DNA of 64,000 nucleotides, taken from NCBI GenBank assembly GCA_944322855.1, contig CALUQG010000003.1:1-64000 (forward strand). The letters are read 5' to 3'. Of the stretch, positions 1 to 7,600 are shown piece after piece (position 1 is the first letter of the stretch; the number at the start of each line of letters is the position of its first letter). The notes under the pieces are model-generated. The model made no database searches and was not told where the DNA came from. It saw only the letters and a program-made list of their open reading frames with translations. The position numbers were made by a program, and so were the translations under genes. This stretch comes from Candidatus Gastranaerophilales bacterium (GTDB lineage: Bacteria; Cyanobacteriota; Vampirovibrionia; Gastranaerophilales; Gastranaerophilaceae).

Positions 1-4
1 GGCT

Positions 5-34
5 CCACCCGTTCTTTATATAAAGAATGGGTGG
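5..34. repeat. 30-bp near-perfect palindrome
   Basis: Arms 5-19 and 20-34 are complementary except for one pair, and as RNA that pair would be a G-U wobble. No T-run follows on either strand, so it is not a standard intrinsic terminator. It may end a transcript entering from the left, or act as a DNA cruciform or protein site. Confidence 0.6.
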
Positions 35-256
35 AAAATAAAAACAAAAAATAATTGTGTTCCCCAAAAATTCAAAGATCCTGAACACACCAGACCAAAG
101 CATTAATTTCCAAAATCACGCTTCAGGATGACAGGGATATAATCGGGATGCCTTTGGGCAGGCGTCTTGGATTATTGGCAGTTCGGGCGGAGTAACGTCC
201 GCCCTCACAGGACGTGCTCGCTCCCTATGGTCGACTCCGCACTAGCCAAAATCCGC

Positions 257-300
257 TATGCCCAACCTACGTTTTTCATCTATAAATCCGCTTTGCCCAA
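257..300 (-). repeat. 44-bp dispersed repeat, copy A
   Basis: Read on the minus strand, it aligns without gaps to 2589-2632 on the plus strand at 38 of 44 positions, including an identical 15-bp core. The two copies are inverted relative to each other and bracket the flagellin gene. Confidence 0.75.
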
Positions 301-321
301 CCGATGTCTCGCATCTACTTT

Positions 322-2139
322 CTACCCCCTGATAAGCGCCATGATAACAGCATTGTTCGCAGACTGAGCCTGAGCCAGAAGCGAAGCTGTGGTCTGCTGC
401 AGAATCTGGTTTTTGACATAATCAGCCGACTCTTGAGCAATGTCAGCATCCATGATTGTGGACTTTGACGCAGTTAAGTTCTCAATCTGCGACGTTTGAG
501 TGTTCAAAACTGACTCAAGCCTGTTCATAATAGCCCCAAACTCGGAACGTTTTTTAGAAATCCTGTCTAAAAGAGCATCAATGTCGTTAAGCGAATTGGA
601 AGCAGTTTGAGAAGAAGAGAAATCAACGTCAATATCCCCTAACTCAAACGAGGTGTTGAAAATGATAGCATTGGCATCAGCCGAGGCATTCGCTCCGACC
701 TGCAAACGAATAGCACCAACAGCTGACGGATCATCCGGATTAGTCGATTGAGTTTCCCATTTTAACTTAGGCGGATATGTCGAAAAATCCCAGATATTCG
801 TATCCCATCCTGCCCAGTTTGCAGGATCCTGCATCTCTGCAGTAGTGAGACCGACAACATTTTGAGTTATTCCTTCATAATTACTTCCAACACCTGTTGC
901 CCTGTCTATTCCTGCAATTTCTTTATCCCATATGCAGTCTTGTATCGTTCCATTGTTAGAACCATAACTACTGTTCATCCCGACTAATGCTCCATCACTG
1001 TCATACGGATCATTTATTTTACCTGCAAAAAAACATTTAGAAATAATCCCACCATAAGTATTACTGCCTGCCAGCCCTCCTGCTCTTACACCTTTAATTG
1101 TTGCAAGAGAGTATGACTGGCTGATAGTTCCGCTATTTGTACCAACTATACCTCCGGGACTGCCTCCACCACCAACATAACCGGTAGTATACACATTAGA
1201 TATCTTTCCATAATTTCTTCCGGCAATAATACCAATATCTTCATCAGCATAAGAGTTCGCATTTTCAATACCTAAATTTTTAACTTCACCTGCTTGTTCA
1301 ATATAATAAAACAGTCCTGCACCACTCGTATCACCAAGGTCTACTGTCAAATTGCTTATCACATGCCCGTTGCCGTCCAGAATACCGCTAAATCTATTAT
1401 CAAAATCCCCAATCGGATCCCAGTTGGAATAGGAGGAGAGATCAATGTCATTCATCAAGATGTACTTGCCGTCAAGGTCATTACGAATATTGTCTAAATC
1501 CTGAGCTGTCTTGATTACAGTGTAACCTTGAGCAAGAGCTTCCTCTTCCGTCATCCTGGAAACAGAAGAGAGAGTGCTGACACCTGAAGAACCGCTTAAA
1601 GCAACACTTTCATGGGTTTGTGGGGGGCTGACGGCTGAAACATCAGAAACTGAAACACTTTCAGCATTCAACTTCCACGAGTAACTTCCGAACGCAGAAA
1701 AAGTTGAAGCAGTAGCAGTCCCGCTATCAAAAATCTTCATCCCGTTGAAATTGGAAGAATCAATAATCCTGTAAACCTCCTCAATCAACAAATCAGCCTC
1801 ATCCTGCATAGCCTTCCTCGCAGAATCATCATAAATCCCGTTTGAAGCCTGCAAAGAAAGATCCCTTATCCTTAACAATAAATCTTGAACACTGCCTAAA
1901 TCGCCCTCCGCAGTGTTAAGCAAAGACAACCCGTCAGAAACATTCTTCTTCGCCTGCAAAAGCCCCCTTATCTGAGAACTCATCTTTGTGGCAACATACA
2001 ACCCTGCAGCATCATCAGAAGCCCGGTTAATCTTAAACCCCGTGCTCATCCGTTCTAATGCAGAAGAAACCGCATCAGAAGCCAAAGCTAAATTGTTCTG
2101 AGCCTTAAGCACAGAAGGATTGTAGTTGATAGATAACAT
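322..2139 (-). CDS. fliC: flagellin with a GLUG-repeat variable domain
   Basis: Structural subunit of the flagellar filament. I start it at the second in-frame Met (2139), where the protein begins MLSINYNPSV as flagellins do; the longer frame to 2199 adds an atypical hydrophobic leader. The 605-residue product has conserved N-terminal D0/D1 helices (about 1-140) and C-terminal D1/D0 helices (about 510-605). In place of the usual D2/D3 region, residues 207-460 carry five GLUG-type units of the form GGivGxNxGxI, seen in beta-helical surface proteins. Such inserts are uncommon, so the filament surface may bind something or vary antigenically. A degenerate sigma-28-like promoter lies just upstream (2161-2188), and the window encodes a sigma-28 factor (26526-27353). 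No other structural flagellar gene is in the window. Confidence 0.93.
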   Translation of the reverse strand: MLSINYNPSVLKAQNNLALASDAVSSALERMSTGFKINRASDDAAGLYVATKMSSQIRGLLQAKKNVSDGLSLLNTAEGDLGSVQDLLLRIRDLSLQASNGIYDDSARKAMQDEADLLIEEVYRIIDSSNFNGMKIFDSGTATASTFSAFGSYSWKLNAESVSVSDVSAVSPPQTHESVALSGSSGVSTLSSVSRMTEEEALAQGYTVIKTAQDLDNIRNDLDGKYILMNDIDLSSYSNWDPIGDFDNRFSGILDGNGHVISNLTVDLGDTSGAGLFYYIEQAGEVKNLGIENANSYADEDIGIIAGRNYGKISNVYTTGYVGGGGSPGGIVGTNSGTISQSYSLATIKGVRAGGLAGSNTYGGIISKCFFAGKINDPYDSDGALVGMNSSYGSNNGTIQDCIWDKEIAGIDRATGVGSNYEGITQNVVGLTTAEMQDPANWAGWDTNIWDFSTYPPKLKWETQSTNPDDPSAVGAIRLQVGANASADANAIIFNTSFELGDIDVDFSSSQTASNSLNDIDALLDRISKKRSEFGAIMNRLESVLNTQTSQIENLTASKSTIMDADIAQESADYVKNQILQQTTASLLAQAQSANNAVIMALIRG

Positions 2140-2160
2140 GTTATAAAAAATATCCCTAAT

Positions 2161-2188
2161 TAAGCGGACAAATATGTCCAAAAGTATT
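2161..2188 (-). promoter_or_regulatory. possible sigma-28 promoter of flagellin
   Basis: On the minus strand AATACTTT (2188-2181), 12 nt, then TCCGCTTA (2168-2161) partly matches the sigma-28 consensus TAAAGTTT-N11/12-GCCGATAA (5 of 8 in each box). A short dyad, GGACA-N4-TGTCC (2166-2179), overlaps the spacer. It is degenerate, and the start site it implies leaves only about 15 nt before the flagellin ATG. Confidence 0.35.
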
Positions 2189-2320
2189 ATGACGTGCAAC
2201 CAGAGAAAAATAAATTAAACAAAGGTATAAAAAATATACAACTAAAGTATGAGATTTGTCTGAAAAAAACAAATCAGTCAGTCTAATCCTTAAGGAAAAG
2301 AGCAAACTTAATTTTAATGC

Positions 2321-2345
2321 AGTTGGGCAGGTATGCCCAACCTAC
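2321..2345 (-). repeat. partial copy of the TTGGGCA repeat
   Basis: Read on the minus strand it matches the segment at 2619-2642 at about 22 of 24 positions. It contains a perfect 7-bp inverted repeat with a 4-nt loop (TTGGGCA and TGCCCAA, 2323-2340). Confidence 0.6.
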
Positions 2346-2588
2346 AACTAGTTAGTTTTTTGGAAAGTGTGAACAACAACTAAACTTCGAAGAGATTCAC
2401 AAGGTTCGTTTCGCTGCGCCTGTTCATTTTGTCAAAAAAAAGAGGCTTTTTTATAATAGCCTCGTGTTAAATACCTATTCCCGTTCCATTTATGTTTTAA
2501 GTCGGTTGGGCAGTCCGTAAGGGAAAACTAACTTGCACAACAGCATTGATAAATATGAGATTTATTTTCAAATGCAAGGCTGGGTTGG

Positions 2589-2632
2589 TTGAACATAGCG
2601 GATTTACAGTTGGAAAACGTAGGTTGGGCATA
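2589..2632 (+). repeat. 44-bp dispersed repeat, copy B
   Basis: Matches copy A (257-300, minus strand) at 38 of 44 positions. Further similarity to the copy at 2321-2345 extends rightward to about 2642. Confidence 0.75.
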
Positions 2633-2790
2633 CTTGCCCGACATCAACAACCCTCACCTACGTTTTACTTCGGAAACAGGCTCAAGTAACTCATTCCCTG
2701 GTTGTTCGCTTTGTTTCCCAAGAGAGGGCAAATAATTAAGATAAATTCTATATCCTCACAAAAATAATTCTTTGCTATCCTTTCAAAATC

Positions 2791-2819
2791 AAAAAAAAGG
2801 GAATTCGTAATGAATTCCC
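2791..2819 (-). terminator. orphan intrinsic terminator on the minus strand
   Basis: Perfect 8-bp stem (GGGAATTC and GAATTCCC) with a 5-nt loop at 2799-2819, followed on the minus strand by eight T (2798-2791). No minus-strand gene lies directly upstream of it; the nearest, map, ends at 3826 and has its own terminator. It may close a small untranslated RNA starting between about 2820 and 3090. Confidence 0.55.
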
Positions 2820-3085
2820 GTCGAATCTTGTTTGATTCCTCGTGTGTAAGTAAATAAGTAAGTAAGTGTAGGTTAGTGTGGTAGGTCAGTGTGTATGTAT
2901 TAGTTAAAAAATTTATTTTTTAATTTATTAAATCTTTTTTCTCTCTCTTTGTATCTCTCGTATATATATAAAGTATTTATCTTTTAAATAATTGCCTTTT
3001 TACGGAAAAACTTGTTAATATTTCTTAATGTTTGTAAGAGTGCCGACAATGCTTTATTTTTCGACTTTTGTTTTTAATAAATATT

Positions 3086-3094
3086 TGTGATATT
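3086..3094 (+). promoter_or_regulatory. extended -10 box, likely leaderless start
   Basis: TG-T-GATATT ends 8 nt before the ATG at 3103, and there is no Shine-Dalgarno sequence. This places transcription start at or within a few bases of the start codon. Confidence 0.4.
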
Positions 3095-3102
3095 TTTTTA
3101 TT

Positions 3103-3762
3103 ATGAAATTAGCAGATCGATTTATTTTATCTTTTTGTTTATTTATTTTTTCGTCAATAGCGGTTTTTGCAGACGTAATGCCTTTATATACCGGTGCTTT
3201 GCAAAAAGGTATAATCGGTTTTTTGCAGGTACCTCAAAAGTTTAATGTATATCTTTATCCGAGAGTTGACTCCCAGATTTTGGATACAGTGGAATGGAAC
3301 AACATAGAAGTTAAGTATAAAGATGCAAAATTAGAGCCTGCTGAGCTTTTTGCTGTGCAAATTCCTTCAAAGAATTATGCCTTTTGTATGGTAGTTGATG
3401 AGCAGGATGATTGGTACAAGATAATTTATAATAAAGAAAAAAATAAATCAGGCTGGGTTAAACCGGAAAAAGACGATGATTTTTGGGGGCTCAGGGATTT
3501 TTATTCTTTTTACGGAAGAAAGCACGGGCTTGGTTATATGAAAAACATTGATTATCACCAGCGTGGCATATACAGCGGTGCTTATGACGGTTCACAAAAG
3601 CTCGGCGGTTTTACTTTAATAAAAAATATTCGCCTTAACAAAATAAGCGGTAACTGGGCGCTTGTGACGGTTGTTGATTTTGATAACAAGCTTAAAATAG
3701 GCTATATTCGCTGGAGAGAAGATGACGGGCAAATTATTATATTTCCCAGAATGGACAAATAA
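3103..3762 (+). CDS. secreted SH3-like hypothetical protein
   Basis: A 219-residue exported protein of unknown role. It has a clear signal peptide (Lys/Arg start, hydrophobic stretch to about residue 22, cleavage probably after VFA). Two segments resemble bacterial SH3-like folds, one around residues 40-120 with a typical WYKIIY...SGWV pattern and one around 150-210. Such domains often bind cell-wall peptides in the periplasm. It is monocistronic, closed by the bidirectional terminator at 3763-3797, and appears leaderless. The function is not known; the SH3 assignment rests on sequence pattern only. Confidence 0.75.
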   Translation: MKLADRFILSFCLFIFSSIAVFADVMPLYTGALQKGIIGFLQVPQKFNVYLYPRVDSQILDTVEWNNIEVKYKDAKLEPAELFAVQIPSKNYAFCMVVDEQDDWYKIIYNKEKNKSGWVKPEKDDDFWGLRDFYSFYGRKHGLGYMKNIDYHQRGIYSGAYDGSQKLGGFTLIKNIRLNKISGNWALVTVVDFDNKLKIGYIRWREDDGQIIIFPRMDK

Positions 3763-3797
3763 AAAGAGAGTTTTGACAAACAAGACTCTCTTTTTTA
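3763..3797. terminator. bidirectional intrinsic terminator
   Basis: Stem AAGAGAGT paired with ACTCTCTT around a 13-nt loop, with A-rich sequence on the left and a T6 run on the right. It serves the plus-strand gene ending at 3762 and the minus-strand adk-map operon ending at 3826. Confidence 0.8.
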
Positions 3798-3825
3798 TTA
3801 CTTATAATTTCAATCTGATGATTGA

Positions 3826-4578
3826 TTATAATAATTTTGTAAGTATTTCAGGTTCGCCATCCGTGACGTGGACAGTATGTTCAAAATGAGCTGAAGGCCT
3901 GCCGTCGTTTGTGACAACAGTCCAGTCATCTTCAAGGGTATGTACGTCATCACCGCCAAGGTTAAGCATTGGTTCAATAGCTATTGTCATACCGTGTTTC
4001 AGAACAAAATTGTTTCCTACTCTGTAATTAAAAACAAAAGGTTCTTCATGCATTGAATGACCGACACCATGGCCTCCGTATTGACGTACTATTCCCAGAT
4101 TTTTTGATTTTGCCACATCTTCAACGGCTCCGGAAACATCGTCAAGAAGTGCTCCGTCTCTCATTTTTTCTATACCGGCAAACAGTGCTTTTTCTGTTGT
4201 TTCAAGAAGCATTTTGCATTCATCTGAAATATTGCCAACAGGGTATGTCCACGCTCCGTCACCGACAAGACCTCTGTATGTAGCTCCGACATCGATGCTT
4301 ATTATATCACCTTCTTTGAGGATTGTTTTTTCTGAAGGGATGCCGTGAACGACTTCACCGTTTATTGAGGCACATATAGATGCCGGAAAACCGTTGTAGC
4401 CAAGAAAAGTCGGAACAGCTTTGTGCTCTTTGATGATTTTCATTGCCGCTTCATCAAGATCTTTTGTTGAAAGACCGGGTTCAATGATTTTTTTCATTTC
4501 CTGATGAACCAGAGCAACTATGTTGCCGGCTTCTTTCATCAGTTTTATTTCTTCTCTTGATTTTTTATGAACTGTCAT
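3826..4578 (-). CDS. map: type I methionine aminopeptidase
   Basis: Removes the initiator methionine from new proteins in the cytoplasm. At 250 residues it is the usual size of the short type I enzyme. All five dimetal ligands are visible (D96, D107, H170, E202, E233), with catalytic-site histidines H78 and H177. Its start codon overlaps the adk stop codon (TAATG), so translation is probably coupled. In many bacteria adk and map follow secY; here the pair stands alone, about 24 kb away from secY and on the other strand. The start is fixed by the overlap. Confidence 0.97.
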   Translation of the reverse strand: MTVHKKSREEIKLMKEAGNIVALVHQEMKKIIEPGLSTKDLDEAAMKIIKEHKAVPTFLGYNGFPASICASINGEVVHGIPSEKTILKEGDIISIDVGATYRGLVGDGAWTYPVGNISDECKMLLETTEKALFAGIEKMRDGALLDDVSGAVEDVAKSKNLGIVRQYGGHGVGHSMHEEPFVFNYRVGNNFVLKHGMTIAIEPMLNLGGDDVHTLEDDWTVVTNDGRPSAHFEHTVHVTDGEPEILTKLL

Positions 4579-5234
4579 TATCCAATCACTTCTTTCAATT
4601 TATTGTATATTTCATCGATTGTGCCTGTAGCATCCAGTTTTACAAGGATGCCTCTTTTTTCGTAAAAATCAATCAGAGGAGCAGTTTGTGCAAAATATGT
4701 ATCAAATCTGTTTTTTGCGATTTCTTCCGTATCATCTTTTCTTTGAACAAGGGCAGTACCGCATTCATTACAGATACCTTCTTTTGCAATAGGAGTTGTT
4801 TTTAAATTATATATAGCTCCGCATTTTGGACAAGAACGTCTGTAGATAATTCTTTCCATAAGATTTTCAATCGGAATATCAAAATATATAACCTTTGCTT
4901 CCGCTTGAGTGTTTGCATCAATTTCTTTGAGCATTTCATCAAGCATTTCAGCCTGTTCAATACTTCTCGGGAATCCGTCAAGAATAAATCCCTTCTGTAC
5001 ATCAGGCTGTTTTAGTCTATCTTTGATAATTTGTGCAACAACTTCTACCGGAACAAGTGCGCCTTTTTCAACATAGTCTTTTGCTATTTTACCGGCTTCA
5101 GTTCCGTCAGCCATAGCCTGTCTGAGCAATGAACCTGTATCAACATGAACAAGACCTGTCTCTGCAGCAAGTTTTTTTGTCTGTGTACCTTTACCGCTTG
5201 CCGGCGGCCCCATAAAAATCAATTCTTTTTTCAT
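4578..5234 (-). CDS. adk: adenylate kinase with zinc lid
   Basis: Interconverts ATP + AMP and 2 ADP in the cytoplasm. The P-loop is GPPASGKGTQ (residues 9-18) and the AMP-binding FILDGFPR motif is at 83-90. The lid (about 130-165) carries four cysteines, C135, C138, C155 and C158, the structural zinc site of long-form adenylate kinases. At 218 residues it is normal length. First gene of a two-gene operon with map. No ribosomal protein gene is next to it, unlike the common secY-adk-map order. Confidence 0.97.
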   Translation of the reverse strand: MKKELIFMGPPASGKGTQTKKLAAETGLVHVDTGSLLRQAMADGTEAGKIAKDYVEKGALVPVEVVAQIIKDRLKQPDVQKGFILDGFPRSIEQAEMLDEMLKEIDANTQAEAKVIYFDIPIENLMERIIYRRSCPKCGAIYNLKTTPIAKEGICNECGTALVQRKDDTEEIAKNRFDTYFAQTAPLIDFYEKRGILVKLDATGTIDEIYNKLKEVIG

Positions 5235-5312
5235 GATTTAACTACCTTTATACAACCTTATACAAATTATGTGCTTATTCTAGCACGTGAGTATATCTTA
5301 TACAAGAAAATG

Positions 5313-6170
5313 TTAAATGGAATTGAATGTTTCAAATGCTTTGTAGGAGCTTCTGACAAGTCCTGATGAAACAACTTGTTTTATACCGGCTTGTTTGGCA
5401 AGGTCTGCAATTTGGTCAAATTCTTGCTGTGTATAATATTTTTCAACTTCAAGATGATTTTTCCCCGGCTGCATATACTGGCCTATTGTAACAATATCAC
5501 ATCCGACAGCATCAAGGTCAAAGAAGGTTTGTTTAAGTTCTTCAAGTGTTTCTCCGAGTCCTACCATTAGTCCTGATTTTGTTTTTATTTCAGGATAATT
5601 TTCTTTTATATGTGAAAGAAAATCTAAAGAGCGTGCATATTTTGCGAGAGGTCTTGCTTTAGGGTAGAGTCTTCTTACTGTTTCTATATTGTGATTAAAG
5701 ACATCAGGCTTTGCTTCCGCAACAATGTCTATCAATTCATGTATCCCTTCAAAATCAGGTGTAAGAACTTCGATTTTTATTTTCGGACAAAGTTTTCTTG
5801 TCTCCAGAATTACATCTCTGAAGCAGTCTGCACCCTGCAAAGGTAAATCATCACGAGTGACTGAGGTTATGACTGCGTAATCCAGATTCAATTCTTTGAT
5901 AGCCTGAGCAACTTTTTTTGCTTCATCAGTATCAGGTTTTTGAGGTGTTCCTCCTGATATATTGCAAAATCGGCAGTTCCGTGTACAAATTGTTCCCATT
6001 ATCAGAAATGTCGCTGTGTTTTTTGAATAGCACTCGGCTTTGTTCGGACATCTTGCTGCTTCGCAGACGGTGTTCAGGCATTTATTTTTTAATATGGAAC
6101 GAACAAGTTTTGTTTTTTCTGTGTCAATAATGCCTCTTTTGAGATAGTCCGGCAGTCGTTTTCTTTCCAT
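5313..6170 (-). CDS. lipA: lipoyl synthase
   Basis: Radical-SAM enzyme that inserts two sulfurs into octanoyl groups on carrier domains to make lipoate. The auxiliary-cluster motif is C36-x4-C41-x5-C47 and the radical-SAM motif C62-x3-C66-x2-C69. The C-terminal RSSY motif (273-276) supplies the serine ligand of the auxiliary cluster. The start at 6170 overlaps the stop of lpd (TAATG) and is preceded by AGGAG. Pairing with dihydrolipoyl dehydrogenase suggests service to the glycine cleavage system or a 2-oxoacid dehydrogenase encoded elsewhere. No octanoyltransferase gene is in the window. Confidence 0.97.
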   Translation of the reverse strand: MERKRLPDYLKRGIIDTEKTKLVRSILKNKCLNTVCEAARCPNKAECYSKNTATFLIMGTICTRNCRFCNISGGTPQKPDTDEAKKVAQAIKELNLDYAVITSVTRDDLPLQGADCFRDVILETRKLCPKIKIEVLTPDFEGIHELIDIVAEAKPDVFNHNIETVRRLYPKARPLAKYARSLDFLSHIKENYPEIKTKSGLMVGLGETLEELKQTFFDLDAVGCDIVTIGQYMQPGKNHLEVEKYYTQQEFDQIADLAKQAGIKQVVSSGLVRSSYKAFETFNSI

Positions 6171-7513
6171 TAATTCTCCTTTGGCAGGCTGAGGCTCATT
6201 TTGCCCAACCCTAAAATTGCTTCAAATACTGCTTCTGAATATGTCGGATGCGCAAAGACTGTTTTTAGAATATTGTCTGTTTTTATTTTGTTATCAATCA
6301 TCAATGAAAATTGATGTATTAATGATGAAGCTTCGGGGCAGATTATATGTGCGCCTGCAATTCTGTCGTCTACTGACAATACCTTGATGAAGCCATCAAT
6401 CTCATCATCTGCAAAAGCTTTTCCGAGTGCTGAAACCGGAAATGTTGATGCTTTATAATCATATCCATACAGCATTTCTTCGGTTTTTCCGACCCAGGCA
6501 ATTTCAGGATTTCCGTATATAACTGACGGAATATTATTTATATTAAAGCAGATAGCTTTGTTTTCGGTTATATAATCAATTACGGAAATTGCTTGATGTA
6601 CTGCACTGTGAGCTAGCTGCATTTTTCCGTTCAAATCGCCTATGGCAAAAATATTTGGATATATAGTTTGAAAGTTTTGATTTACTTTTATAAATTTTCC
6701 ATCTTTTTCAAACTCTATTCCTTCAGGAAAAACTGTTTCTCTTCCTGCCGCACATAATATAATATCAGGAGTTATTGTTTGATTGTCTGATAAAGTTAGT
6801 GTTGTATCCTTAATATTATCTATTTTTGTTTGTGTGTAGAATTTTATTTTGCTTTTTTTTAATAGTCTTTCAAGCCTTTTGGAAACATCCAGGTCTGCTG
6901 CAGGCAAAAGTCTTTCTGCTATTTCAACGACTGTGACATTTTTGTTAAGAGAACTGAAAATCCTTGCCCATTCTGTTCCGATTGCACCTGAGCCGACAAT
7001 CAGTATATTCTGTGGAATTTCTTTAAGATTTAAAATATCATCAGAGTTTAAAATGAATTTTCCATCGGTTTTCAGTCCGGGAATATCGTGTGGTTTTGAA
7101 CCTGTAGCAAGTATGATATTTTTACATTTATATGTAATGCCGTTGGCTTCAATTATGTCAGGTTCTGTAATTTTTGCATTTGCATTGATTATGCTTACAT
7201 CATAGCTTTGTATAAGTCGTGTTAATGATTTTTGAAGCTTTTGTGTAATAGTATTTTTTCTTTCAAGTATTTTTTCATAATCATATGAAAAATCACTTAT
7301 TTTTATTCCGAATTTTTCAGCTTTTTTAATGCTGTTATACAAATCACAGCTGTGCATAATGGTTTTTGTCGGAATACAACCTTTATTGAGACAGACTCCG
7401 CCGACAGCTTCTTTTTCAAAAAGCACAACTTTCAATCCTTTTTGTGATGCTCTTATAGCTGCTGTATAGCCTGCCGGCCCTGCTCCTATTATTCCTAAAT
7501 CATAGCTAATCAT
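6170..7513 (-). CDS. lpdA: dihydrolipoyl dehydrogenase
   Basis: FAD-dependent E3 enzyme that reoxidises dihydrolipoamide with NAD+. It has an N-terminal FAD motif (GIIGAGPAGYTA), the redox pair C41/C46 in GVCLNKGCIP, a central NAD motif (IVGSGAIGTEWA) and the C-terminal HPTYSE with the catalytic His-Glu. I choose the start at 7513. An upstream in-frame ATG at 7531 adds six residues, but a TATAAT box (7523-7528) lies inside that extension and no Shine-Dalgarno is present, so the mRNA is probably leaderless from about 7513-7516. It is the first gene of the lpd-lipA operon. Confidence 0.95.
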   Translation of the reverse strand: MISYDLGIIGAGPAGYTAAIRASQKGLKVVLFEKEAVGGVCLNKGCIPTKTIMHSCDLYNSIKKAEKFGIKISDFSYDYEKILERKNTITQKLQKSLTRLIQSYDVSIINANAKITEPDIIEANGITYKCKNIILATGSKPHDIPGLKTDGKFILNSDDILNLKEIPQNILIVGSGAIGTEWARIFSSLNKNVTVVEIAERLLPAADLDVSKRLERLLKKSKIKFYTQTKIDNIKDTTLTLSDNQTITPDIILCAAGRETVFPEGIEFEKDGKFIKVNQNFQTIYPNIFAIGDLNGKMQLAHSAVHQAISVIDYITENKAICFNINNIPSVIYGNPEIAWVGKTEEMLYGYDYKASTFPVSALGKAFADDEIDGFIKVLSVDDRIAGAHIICPEASSLIHQFSLMIDNKIKTDNILKTVFAHPTYSEAVFEAILGLGKMSLSLPKEN

Positions 7514-7522
7514 ATTACGATT

Positions 7523-7530
7523 ATTATACA
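7523..7530 (-). promoter_or_regulatory. -10 box of the lpd-lipA operon
   Basis: TG-TATAAT on the minus strand, with the hexamer at 7528-7523. It ends 9 nt before the ATG at 7513. The distance implies a leaderless or near-leaderless mRNA. Confidence 0.5.
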
Positions 7531-7600
7531 TTATTAAAATTCGGGCAATTTTTTTGCATATTTTTTGTTTATTAAAATAGGTTAGATTTTAGGGAAAAAT

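Larger units (their letters stand above)
1..321. other. gene-free stretch with palindromes and repeat copies
   Basis: No credible gene. It holds a 30-bp near-perfect palindrome at 5-34 with one mismatched pair, a pair of 8-bp inverted arms (78-85 and 122-129) of the same style as the element at 19461-19546, a GC-rich hairpin at 185-204 (7-bp stem, 6-nt loop) and, at 257-300 on the minus strand, one copy of a 44-bp repeat that recurs at 2589-2632. A 66-codon reading frame here crosses these repeats, runs into the antisense of the flagellin gene and has no ribosome binding site, so I do not call it. Confidence 0.7.
2140..3102. other. 963-bp gene-free spacer with repeats
   Basis: No reading frame here looks coding. 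It contains a possible flagellin promoter (2161-2188), two copies of the TTGGGCA-type repeat (2321-2345 and 2589-2632) and fragments of it near 2505, a minus-strand terminator-like hairpin with a T-run (2799-2819), and a low-complexity GTAA/GTGT tract at about 2843-2900. Confidence 0.7.

Noticed and set aside
167-367. 66-codon open frame at the left edge
   Set aside because: It crosses repeat copies and runs into the antisense of flagellin; no ribosome site.
2140-2199. 20-codon N-terminal extension of flagellin
   Set aside because: Flagellins begin at the MLSINYN-type N-terminus; the extension is hydrophobic and unlike the family, and overlaps the probable promoter.
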